Below are positions 37,199 to 46,007 of a DNA stretch of 64,000 nucleotides, piece after piece. The translations under genes were made by a program, and so were the position numbers. The notes below the pieces were generated by a model, which ran no database searches, was not told the DNA's origin, and saw only the letters and a program-made list of their open reading frames with translations. Position 1 is the stretch's first letter; each line of letters opens with the position of its first letter. This stretch comes from Perkinsus olseni (taxonomy: Eukaryota; Perkinsozoa; Perkinsida; Perkinsidae), in contig JABANP010000057.1 in NCBI GenBank assembly GCA_013115135.1, positions 1 through 64,000 of the forward strand, in the 5' to 3' direction.

Positions 37199-38935
37199 CT
37201 CTCCGTGGCAAGCTCAGCTGAGCTCGGCAGTTCGCTGTCTTTGAGATCATTCTCGCGCCTTGGCAGTTCTCTATCGGTCAGCGGCGTCGTAAGAGCTGGT
37301 TCCAGTCTATCAGCAATGGCTAATGTCCGCTTTGGTACCTGGCTTTCCGTTCTGGACGCTACCTGTCTGGGGAGCTCACTCTCACTGAGGGCCATCGTGC
37401 GTTTTGGGAGCGAGGTGTCAGTTGCTGGTGGTACGAGCATGGAGGGGTCCTTGTCAGCCCTCAGCTTTACCCGGCTTGGTGACACACTATCAACCATCGG
37501 AGCGGCTAACATTGGTAGTTCACTTTCCCTTCGCTCTATGATGAGGCTCGGTAGCGGCGTGTCCATTACCGGTCTGGCACGACTGGGTTCAGCTTACAAG
37601 CTATCTGTGGTGGATTCTACAATGATGGCTAGCTCCGTCTCTCTGCGCTCGTTCGCGAGGTTTGGCTCTTCGCTGTCTATCCTTGAAGCAGCCAAGATAT
37701 CCTCGGCAGTCTCAGCCCTCGGCCTCGGGCGCTTTGGTAGCCATGTGTCCGTGCTCGACTCGGTATCATTCGGCAGCGCTCTATCTTTGAGAAGCTTCGC
37801 CAGACTTGGCAGCACCTTGTCCATCCTTGGTGTGGCGCAAACAGGATCCGCACTGTCCACCCTAGGCGTCGCTCGTCTTGGAGCAACACTCTCTGCCCTG
37901 GACGCTGTATGCTTGGGTAGCTCGGTATCTCTGCGAGCTTTCTCCAGAGTTGGTAGTTCGGTATCCGTAGTTGGTCCGGCTTCCCTCGGGTCTGCACTGT
38001 CGGCTATAGGCTACGCTCGGCTGTCCGACACGCTGTCCGTCCTGGGCGCGTCCTCCTTCGGCAGCTCCCTATCTTTGCGGTCCTTTGCCCGCCTTGGAAG
38101 CTCAGTCTCGCTACTAGAGGCTTGTCGAATTGGCAAGACACTGTCAGTTGTGGACTCGATCACATGTGGCAGCTCGTTGTCCCTACGGAGCTTTGCTCGC
38201 CTGGGCAGCTTCGACCTGTACGCTGGGAGTGCACGAGTCATTTCGGCTACATCAGATCAGACAGGCCACCTTCATGGTAAGTCTGATGAACCTTTTACTG
38301 CTCTCTCACACCGCTGTAGACGTTGCTGGCAGCTCATGTGGCATGCTTTCAGGTACGTGGCAAGTTGATGTTGCTCTGACAACTTCCGACCGTCGTTTGA
38401 AAGAGCGCATTATTCCATTGAAGCGATCACTGGCTTCAACAACGGCAGCAGCAGGACAAGTTGAGGACGAGAAGCAGATTGGCGAGTGGCTCCTTAGAGA
38501 GCTTAGGCCGGTTGCTTTCGACCTGAAGGATGACAAAGATCACAGAACCCGATTCGGGTTCATCGCTCAGGTAAGAATGATGTATCTTTCATCTTTTTGT
38601 CCTCAGTGTATTCCTGTGGCTGCCTTAATTTCCTATAGGTAGTAAATTACCGTTCTCCTTCTCAGGACCTGGAGCATATCCTACCGGAGGTTGTCCACAC
38701 ACATTCTTCGGAACCAGAGTCCAGCGAGGATGATCTCTCTGCCGGTCAATTGAAGTCGGTTCTTTACCAAGACTTAATTGCAGTTCTAACTGTGGCCCTG
38801 CAAGAACAGCAAGCCACAATACAGTCACTCACGGTGAATCTAACAGCCCTCACGGATGAAGTCCGAGATCTGAGAACACAGCTCGACGAGCGGATACGAG
38901 TGCTGGAAGAACATGCCGGTTTGACCGCTCGATAA
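37193..38935 (+). CDS. Giant repeat fibre protein, segment 3: last repeats plus Peptidase_S74 autochaperone domain and coiled coil
   Basis: The array runs on in the third frame for about 340 residues, then leaves the repeat near 38,210 (after R-L-G-S-F-D-L-Y). Splicing out 38,277-38,352 and 38,571-38,665 joins three exons in frame to a TAA at 38,933. The spliced tail has the hallmarks of the S74 / intramolecular chaperone (endosialidase-type) family: T-T-S-D-R-R-L-K-E-R-I, then L-R-P-V-A-F-D-L, then R-F-G-F-I-A-Q-D-L-E and I-L-P-E-V-V. In characterised phage members the conserved Ser of S-D-x-x-L-K marks the self-cleavage point, and the domain trimerises and folds the upstream beta-helix before release. 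The last 60 residues (Y-Q-D-L-I-A-V-L-T onward) form heptads with Leu/Val, a predicted coiled coil. An all-exon length near 160 residues for this tail fits the family. The first intron sits at the edge of the domain. Confidence 0.92.
38277..38352 (+). other. Intron 1 of the giant gene (76 nt, GT-AG)
   Basis: Donor GTAAGT at 38,277 and acceptor TTTCAG ending 38,352. Splicing joins G|GT (Gly) and continues T-W-Q-V-D-V-A-L-T-T-S-D, entering the S74 domain in frame. Unspliced, the repeat frame meets a stop at about 38,366. It is the first intron seen after at least 38,276 nt of uninterrupted exon. Confidence 0.88.
38571..38665 (+). other. Intron 2 of the giant gene (95 nt, GT-AG)
   Basis: Donor GTAAGA at 38,571 follows the codons for F-G-F-I-A-Q. 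Acceptor TTCTCAG ends at 38,665, and the next codons read D-L-E-H-I-L-P-E-V-V, restoring the conserved S74 block exactly. An earlier CCTCAG near 38,610 would put a different frame in place and is less likely. Confidence 0.88.
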
Positions 38936-38945
38936 CGCTGAGCTA

Positions 38946-39031
38946 GATTTATCTCGTGACACACCTTGAGGGTTTGACTTTACACGTGATTGATTTCTGT
39001 ATTATTGCTTATGTGTATCTCGAGATAAATC
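38946..39031. other. Inverted repeat just after the giant gene's stop codon
   Basis: GATTTATCTCG at 38,946-38,956 is the exact reverse complement of CGAGATAAATC at 39,021-39,031, separated by 64 nt. It would lie in the 3' untranslated region and could fold into a long-loop hairpin. A role in 3' end formation is only a possibility. Confidence 0.5.
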
Positions 39032-39483
39032 GTTGTCGCTACATGTCATAATTGCGTGCCGTGTGCTGCACATCAGAGTGGAAGACTTACCCTTCCACTG
39101 TGCAGTGGTGCGCTATTCCATGACCTGATGCTACATTGCTCGTGTTGACCTATAGTTCGAACAGTACTTTTGTTCAAGTCCAATTCCACGTTCGAGCGGC
39201 TCGTATCGAGCCTTAAGCGGAACGAGCCATTCACTGTCCGGTCATGGATGCTGAGACTGCTCCCAAATCGACTTTGTCAAGACGGTACAGCTCCTAGGCA
39301 CTCAGTGACATCCCGCCGCACGAGTGCCTCATGTGCGGACAGTCCACGTGGCGCGACTCCAACAGACTCACCAACACAAAACCGCTCACGTCGTTAGCTC
39401 TCTTTATACATATTAAGATGACGTGAATGTCATTCAGAACGCTGGATAACTCGCCACATGAAATTTCAGCTTCCGAAGGTGAC

Positions 39484-39640
39484 ATTGCGATACATCCAAT
39501 AGTACACAATCAGTTCGCTCGTTCCAATGCAAACTGGATGTTAAAGAATCAGCGGTGAAATGCTCCTCGAGAGATGTATCTCAAGGTCCCTTGCAGTGCT
39601 TGATGAGGGAAGAGAAGGCCGTATGGGACCAGTGGGTGCT
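39484..39640 (+). repeat. Diverged direct repeat, copy 1
   Basis: Shares with 40,109-40,290 the ordered blocks TTGCGATACATCC, TACACAATCAG, AAGCTGGATG-like, GTGAAATG, AGATGTATCTCAAGGTCC and GCAGTxCTTGAT, with point changes and small indels. It is probably a decayed dispersed element; no terminal repeats or coding capacity are recognised. Confidence 0.6.
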
Positions 39641-40108
39641 ACAGCCATTGCGGCATTACCTGCCGTCGTTTCCGTTTTTGAGACCTGCGCGGAAGGCGGT
39701 GGCTGGGGGAGTGTTCTGCCGCCTTTAGAAGACGGTGACGGATTTGAAGCGCAGCAAGGCATTCTACCGTCCGATAGAGGTTATGATGGAGCATCTGGAC
39801 GCTCTCCCTGCTGATCGGAGAGGTATCCTGCAAGATCAGCGAAGGATCCAGAAGCAGCACCACTGCAATAAGAAGACCGCGGCAACTGGCGAAAAAACGA
39901 AGACCGCAACAGCTGCCGACGCACGCAGAGGGCTCAGGACTTCATACTAAGAAGACCGCAGTAGCTGGCGACTCGTAGAGTTTATGAAGATCACTATCGT
40001 GTGATATTGGTCTGACAGCCCTTTGTGCTGAGAGGCGTGGCGATTATACCATGTACAGCACGATGTAAATTTATAAGGGAAATTCTATCGGTGTGTAAGG
40101 AGATGACG

Positions 40109-40290
40109 TCGCGATGCATCCGGTAATACACAATCAGCTCGCTGGACCAGCGACGCTGGCTCCTATACAAGCTGGATGATGAACCACCTGTGAAATGTTT
40201 TTCGATAGATGTATCTCAAGGTCCTGTGCAGTACTTGATAAGTAAGAAAAAGGCAGCGAGTGCCGAGTAGGCGCTACAGCTGTTCTCCAA
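40109..40290 (+). repeat. Diverged direct repeat, copy 2
   Basis: Second copy of the element at 39,484-39,640, in the same orientation about 625 bp away. It has an extra stretch of roughly 20 nt between the TACACAATCAG and GTGAAATG blocks. The longest identical run is AGATGTATCTCAAGGTCC. Confidence 0.6.
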
Positions 40291-40832
40291 GTATCTTGAT
40301 GGGATTAGTGGCATTAGCAGACCAGCATGGGTGAGTTCTCGACGAGCTAATTGAGCCAATTGCTCACTCGTGTTGTGACTGGGTTGCCAGTGGCACTCAC
40401 TGATTACTTTGCTCGGTCTTTCTCTCCGCAATGTCGTACAAAGGGTGTCAAGTCCGCATCACTAGCTCGTCGAAACTAACTCCATCACTAGTTGAGCTCC
40501 ATCACCTGGAGTATATCCTCAGGGGTATGTCTTTCACCCGAAATTGACGAATCAAATCAATATCAAGTCAATTCATCAATCAAATATCTTGACTCTGCGA
40601 AGAAAGAAAATCTTTTTACAATGCCAACGAAAGTCCCCAAAGATAAGGGCTTAGTCGCGCTACTCGTGGATACCCGCAGAAATATAACAAAGAGAAGATG
40701 TTGAAAAAGAGAACGATAGACAACTGTTATGTCGTGAAATTCGTGAATGAGTCGTTCAGAATGACTATTGCGGAGATATACGTCTCAGACGGGATAGAGA
40801 GAAATATCCCTCGTGAATGCGCCTCTATCGCT

Positions 40833-43252
40833 TCAGCGCAATTGATTGTCAACAAAAGCGGTTAGCAGCTGCAGCAATCCTTCCGGTGAGTCCTCCGCAG
40901 CGCTGTGACTGGCCTTGAACACCTGAAAATACTTCAGTCAATCGTTCAACGAGGTCGCCTTGATTCATCCTACAATCTCACCTGTACGAAGCTGAGTTGT
41001 CCACCTGTGGCGCTCACAGTAAAAGTTCTGAGTTTCCCAACCGGCTGTCCAGCGGGAAGCTAAAAATTGCAGGAGAATCGGACTCTCTATGCACCTCCCT
41101 AGTATTGCGTCGTAGACTCTTCCTCCAGTGGACGGCAACTCCAGCACTCCATTCCTATTCAAGACCAACGTTAACCTCACATTGTACGGCACGTCCTCTG
41201 CCTTATTGAACCCCTCGCGTCCTCCCCACTGTAGGTTCATGGACCAGCCACGGTTCCCTAGCCAGTTGCCTATGTAGTCCTGGTCACCAGCGTAGATAAA
41301 AACCTGACCGCATATCAGAAAAGACGAAGCCGACGTACCAAAACTCAGTGGAAACGCAGTGAGGTAAGGTACCTCTGCAGTATGGTAAAATACTGCATGT
41401 GCTAGTAGCATTTCAGCTCAGGTGAAGTCTCTCACTGAGCATCCCTTAGTAGAGCTTGTGGCTCCCAATATTATCGCGCACTAGAGCGAGAGCTGAGAGC
41501 TACTCGAGCACGTAGCATGCACTAGGAGCACGATAACTCAGCTGCCATTTGCTGGAACGCGCCTTGCAGCATTACACGGAGACCAGTAGCATCCATAAGC
41601 TGCCCAAGAGGAGCGCCATACTCGAGCATGTAGTCGCCAGCGAAGTCGTTATAGACCTGACCACCGCTTATTTTGCTTGATGTCATGCATAGTGTCCAGG
41701 CGGGTGGTGTATCAGAAATGAGGCTCGAACCGTCGAGCAGCTAGGACGCTACGCCTTTATTGAGGAAGATCCATGTTGCTTCGACTTGTAGATAATCCTG
41801 CACCTTCTTACTGTTGAAATACTTCTCATACTGAACGGAGTGGCCGGTTCACCACAGCAAAGGGACCCCCACTTTCCTACTTTTTTATATGTCCGGCAAG
41901 CTGCTGGCGGTTTCGGGCAGGTTAGACGAAGATCGTATCTGAAAGCAGCTAGAGAGTCGAACCATGTCCGCAGGTGGCGTGAGTGGTCGCCGTCTAGCCG
42001 ACGCAAACTCATGCAGCCCAGTCGACCTACGTGTCAATGCCCATCTGGACGAGAGGGGTGACGAAATCTGTCAGGCAGTCGTCTCGCGCCTGTTTGCAGA
42101 CGGCGGGGTCCCACGGCTTGTTGTGGCAGTTCTTTATCTGCGCCACGCAACCCTGGACCTGACTCTGCATCTTTTGATATCTGAGGAAGAACCTTAAAAA
42201 AGACATCATGACAGTGTTCCCACAATTCCTTCGAGATAACACTTGGGGCGGTCTCGCTGTCGTAGGCCATCTGTGGCATGAATGGGTATCTGGTTGAGCA
42301 ATCAAACAGGATGCATCTTGTAGAACCCACTGATCTTCAGGGACAACAAGGCCATTCCCAATAGCGACGCCCTTGAGATTGATCTTCGACTTCTGAGCGT
42401 GCATCTCCTGTGCCAGAGCCGGTATGTAATGACCTATAATGACCGAAGACGAATGGCGGGTTGTGAGGAGAGGTCTTCTCCGAGGAGAAGTCACCAACAT
42501 CCACACCTGCGTATGACTGTCCTACGAGGAAGACCTCGGTGTTATATTTCGGGTTATCGCTGAAGAACTTCTCCAGAGCGACGAGACTGAATCAAGCGAG
42601 CTGTGTTGGCTGAGCCGACTTGGCTCACTATGCTCGAGATGCGCTTCCCCTACGTGGATTTCGCTGCATCACTCGAGTTAGTCGGTGGAGTGCCCTCACT
42701 GAAGCCTACAAGAGCAGGCTGATCGATGTACATGACATTGGCGAAGCTGTTGTAGGAGTATCTACAGGTCGAGGCATGAGTGAAGATATTCCGTCGAAGG
42801 CCTAGAATATCTAAGCTACTCACGTGTTGATGGTAGTGTCGGTACCAGCATCATTAAGAATGCAGGGCCCTCCGTTCCCAGAAGTCACCGAGTACATACT
42901 GCTAGCCCCGGGGCCTCCTTGGAAGAAGATCAGCATATGACTCTTGTCGGGGTTTACGCGGGCCTCGAAAAGCCAGTAGAACAACCTGAGACAGAAGGTA
43001 ACAACCCGATGAGCTTCATCACTCTCACTCGGCATCGCCCAGTCCCTTCAGGTGACCGAAGAGTTGAGCAACTTGGTCATCGCACAGACCTCCATTCCCC
43101 GCTAGGGAACGGTTTATTTGCTCTGCACAGATAACACGGTAAAGACTCTATTCAACTCGCAAGCACACGTCACCTCCGGGGCCTCTCAGTGCCAGGTTCC
43201 TCGAGATAGACGCCGCCGAAGTAGCAAGGATCAGCTTCAGCAGGAGTACCAT
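40833..43252 (-). CDS. Serine carboxypeptidase (peptidase family S10), secreted or lysosomal, multi-exon
   Basis: An exopeptidase that trims C-terminal residues in acidic compartments. Start at 43,252 gives a signal peptide ([15 protein letters not shown]). Splicing yields the S10 landmarks in order: L-F-Y-W-L-F-E-A-R, oxyanion loop Q-G-G-P-G-A-S-S with [18 protein letters not shown], nucleophile G-Q-S-Y-A-G then [17 protein letters not shown], a Cys-rich insert (around 42,040-42,150), [11 protein letters not shown], catalytic Asp in [11 protein letters not shown], and a final short exon V-F-K-A-S-H-S with the catalytic His, stop TGA at 40,833. About ten GT-AG introns; clear ones are 42,762-42,823, 42,434-42,506, 41,060-41,180 and 40,923-40,981. 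The exon joins near 42,190 and 41,700 are uncertain. The usual Gly before the His is Ser here. Ser, Asp and His are all present, so probably active. Confidence 0.88.
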
Positions 43253-45488
43253 TTTGCGCAGGTAGCCGGAAGAAAATACGGGCGGTGGCAGTGGTGGTGA
43301 GAGGTAGCGCCTGAATTAGGGAGATGGTATCTACTATATACAGAAGCGAATATTCTCCCATTCCACCCGAGTGTTTCGCACAGTCAGTCGCTTGGAGCTC
43401 CGCTTATCGTAGTCCCTCCTGCGGTAGCAGTCCTGTCAGAAGTCTTGGCGGCTTCGATTATGCGTGCTTTTTGTCCCCGCAGTGACAGGTGCTATAGGTA
43501 TAGTGATTAGTTACCCCTAACTGCACTAAAGAGGCTCGCAGCCCAATAAGATGCTCTCGCCGAGAGTTGTACTCACAATGATCAGGTTTCCAGCTGCGCT
43601 TTCTATTAGTGGCCTGAATTACGTCTTTGCGCTCCTTGCTGCACCAGTGAAACACTAACCCGGGGACAATGGTGAACTCTCCCACTAGCTTTGCTCTTCT
43701 CGAACCTGGCCGCGGAAACTCCTTCTCCGTCTCGACCATTCGAGTGCTACACATTTGCGGTCAGTATCCATCGCGGCTGGATTGGTCTTCGTATTGCATT
43801 TACCATCAGCCGCGGTAACGGTCATTGACCATCGGTCAACTGCGTGTGTCAAGGCATGTTCTGTCCCAGCTGCGGCTACTGCGTCACGACCGGGGAGCTG
43901 CTCCCGCGTGCGAAGGCATCGAAGATCTCATGTGGTGAGACTTGTACTTGTATCATGACGACAGTCCAAGAGTAGGGATACGAGTGATAGGTAGGCTACC
44001 TTGAGTATCAGTACTTTGGAGTGCCGGTGTTGAGTGCAACACAAAGGCAAAGGAAGGCTCAGAACTCGAATGATGCTGAAAGAAGGCCTACGGCTGCTAC
44101 TTCCGCGATGCAGGGGGTCGCGGAATGTAACAGACTTCATCTTCATGCTATCTCTAGCAAGTGCGGGTAGCCGCAGCTTCCCACACTCCAACACAGAAGC
44201 ACTTATGTAGGAAAACACTTGCAGCGAGTTTTCCGGCGGTGCCTACGAGACGGTTCCCAGTGCTGATACTGTTGGACGGTCAAGTGCTCTCGTTGTCCTC
44301 GGAATCACTAGCAAAGCGCAACAGCGAGGTTCCCTTCGGAACAATCCAGAAACGTTAACCCGAACCCTTAACCATATTCGAAAAAGTGTCAGTGTATTGG
44401 ATGCCCTCATCACATGTCCATGTGAAGTCCCTTCAAACTGCCTTCATCTAATTCACAACATAGAAGAGCAGACCGATACTAATCCCCCGGAATATGCGAC
44501 ATGTGGGCCTCCGAAGAACGAGACACGGGTTGGCAATGACCGTGTCGAGTTACCTGGCTCCTGCGATCTCCAGTAGTCCAGCGATGGAGGACCTCGATGG
44601 TCCAGCGCCGGCCCCCGAGTTCAACCCACTCAAGTCGAGTGTGCACGAGGATCTAATCCTATTGTCGTGAGATAAAGGAGTTCTCAAGAATATGAGACAC
44701 ACTACAACGCCAGTTGGCCCCACGAGTCGTGGAATCGGCTAGTTCTTACCTGAGGGCTCACGGGGAGTCCCCGACGGAGATCCACAAGGCATTAAACCCT
44801 GGTCATATCCGCAGTTTCGGCGGAAAGGCGACGCACATGTAGATACCTTTTTCGCCTCGAAGGCTGTCTTGGACACCTCCGTTGGATACCGGCCCGGTAT
44901 TACCGGGCCCTAACATAATTGCAAGGTAAAACTCGCCAGGCAGCCACCTCGCGCCTTCACACAAAGGTCGCGCCCTGAAAGTCCCTCATTGCAGCTTCTT
45001 ATCTTAGAAACGCACTCCAACCTTCCCCAGCGACGCGTCCTTTCGATTAACGAACACGAAGTTAGTTCGGCTTTCAAACCGTTCTCACGATGAGAGCATC
45101 TCAGCGACGTTCTCAGAATCTCTTTCGGTGCAGTGCCGCCTTAGAAAGGCCTCAGTCGATACTAAAGGAACCTAGGTTTCTGACAATACTAGACCCCTCC
45201 ACCTTCTCAATGACGACGATACCTTCCAGCTCTCGTCGATTTCGTGGTACTTCCCTACCACAAGTTGGCCATTCTACTACCACTCACGCCTCTCGGGAGT
45301 GGCCAAGTCTCTCGTCGGGGGGCCCGACCAGGATCGGAGAACCAACAGAACGGTATGGAATATGCAGTGTTAACCATAATGTACTCCCCCTTAATGTCCG
45401 AACCCACTACTCCCACACAACAGTATTAGAACGCAACCGAAAACCAGCACTTCAGCCAGAGACCCTTCCGTTAAAAGCCATCAGCCGT
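43253..45488. other. Intergenic, no gene recognised
   Basis: About 2.2 kb between the carboxypeptidase start and the RPL37A stop. Open frames are short and lack family signatures. A GC-rich palindrome lies at 44,891-44,909. A + strand frame of 240 codons at 45,090-45,812 overlaps RPL37A antisense and looks like chance. Confidence 0.55.
44891..44909. other. Perfect GC-rich palindrome (hairpin)
   Basis: The sequence GGCCCGGTA-T-TACCGGGCC has two 9-nt arms and a single-base centre. It lies in otherwise featureless intergenic DNA about 600 bp beyond the RPL37A stop. It may be a cruciform or processing hairpin, or just a chance palindrome. Confidence 0.6.
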
Positions 45489-46007
45489 CTATATCTCAGC
45501 GGCCTGGAGCTTGCGGAGACGCTGCATGGAGGCACTGAAAACAAAAAGACGTCAGAGATGACGAGCACAACAGTGTCGCTGTCATTACCGGACAGTAGCC
45601 GCAGCAGCGGTAGTCAACTGCCAGCAGCCGCCAGCCATGGTCTTCTTGCAAGAGCGGCAAGACCAGATACCACCGGCCTGAAGGAACAAGCGATATCGAC
45701 AAGAGCTTCAAAGAACGCCTCAATGCTGCTCAAGCGTGACCCGCAATACATAAAACGGTGGTTAATGGCGACTCTGGAGTCATCTACAAGCTTCGACCAC
45801 AGCTTGAGATGAATCCACCGAGAGATAGACGACACTCGCATTGCCCCAAATGATTACCTGACGCTTGACGGAGTCCTTGCCGCAGAAGGGGCAGGTGTAC
45901 TTCGCCTTAGACTGAGCCTCGAACTTCTTCACGAGCTTACGCAGGGAAGCGCCGTAACGGGTTCCGTACTTGCCGGAGATACCAACCTTCTTAGTGCGTC
46001 TGGCCAT
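45489..46007 (-). CDS. RPL37A: 60S ribosomal protein eL43 (L37a), three exons
   Basis: A structural component of the cytosolic large ribosomal subunit with a C4 zinc ribbon. Exon 1 (46,007-45,858) codes 50 residues starting [19 protein letters not shown] and including C-P-F-C-G-K. Exon 2 (45,677-45,589) gives [18 protein letters not shown]. Exon 3 (45,534-45,489) ends [12 protein letters not shown]. Introns are 180 nt (45,678-45,857) and 54 nt (45,535-45,588), both GT-AG. The total of 94 residues matches the usual 92 or so. Both CxxC pairs of the zinc ribbon are present. The start is the only in-frame Met before the conserved basic N-terminus. An AG just upstream may serve as a splice or trans-splice acceptor. 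Confidence 0.95.

Larger units (their letters stand above)
22262..37625 (+). repeat. Sub-zone of the array carrying 14-residue 'GSVYKLSVI' C-variants
   Basis: From about 22,270 (IGSLYQLSVIAMNT) the array contains a variant third unit of 14 instead of 12 residues, with aromatic Tyr/Phe at position 5 and S-V-I/S-T-I/S-A-I at 8-10. About 30 copies can be read, for example near 24,260, 24,800, 25,480, 26,460, 28,580, 31,610, 32,260, 33,630, 35,480 and 37,590. Nearly all follow a B unit ending G-L-A-R or G-L-x-R. None was seen in the first 22 kb. The pairing B'-C' with wider spacing suggests this module arose once and spread by unequal exchange within the 3' half. Confidence 0.85.
1..38220 (+). 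repeat. 38-kb coding tandem array of 36-bp units (108-bp triplets, 72-bp pairs)
   Basis: The whole stretch is made of 36-nt coding units, roughly 1,060 of them by arithmetic. In the first kilobases the order is mainly A-B-C, giving 108-bp (36-residue) triplets. A-C pairs (72 bp, LGSSLSLRSFAR then LGSKLSVLDYAT type) appear from about 2.3 kb and become common from about 8 kb, producing a frequent 180-bp A-C-A-B-C higher-order unit. Copies differ heavily at the DNA level: all six Ser, six Leu and several Gly and Arg codons are used at equivalent sites, while the protein pattern stays fixed. The array is therefore old and held by selection on protein, not a recent satellite. Confidence 0.95.
38936..40832. 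other. Convergent intergenic region, no gene recognised
   Basis: This lies between the stop of the giant + strand gene and the stop of the - strand carboxypeptidase gene. Short open frames occur (for example 39,560-39,814 and 39,735-39,950) but none resembles a known family. It holds a 3' hairpin, a diverged repeat pair and a local run of GAAGACCGC-type short repeats at 39,870-39,975. Nothing else is supported. Confidence 0.6.

Noticed and set aside
23511..37221. Programmed frameshifting like that reported for Perkinsus mitochondrial genes
   Set aside because: The sites lack the short AGG- or CCC-type slippery codons of that system, this is nuclear-type DNA with introns, and a 14-nt loss is not a one- or two-base ribosome slip.
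1..38220. Array as a non-coding satellite or centromere repeat, or a CRISPR array
   Set aside because: Units are translated without stops for thousands of codons, diverge at synonymous sites and lead into an S74 domain; there are no identical direct repeats with unique spacers.
39160..39200. tRNA-like GTTCAAGTCC box
   Set aside because: No matching A box or cloverleaf could be formed around it.
39560..39950. Two overlapping + strand short frames that could be a small gene with an intron
   Set aside because: They overlap the diverged repeat copy and a short simple repeat, have no recognisable domain and no convincing splice joins.
45090..45812. 240-codon + strand open frame
   Set aside because: Its 3' half is antisense to RPL37A exons and introns, composition is Ser/Thr/Arg-mixed with no motif, and no gene on this strand is otherwise seen after 38.9 kb.
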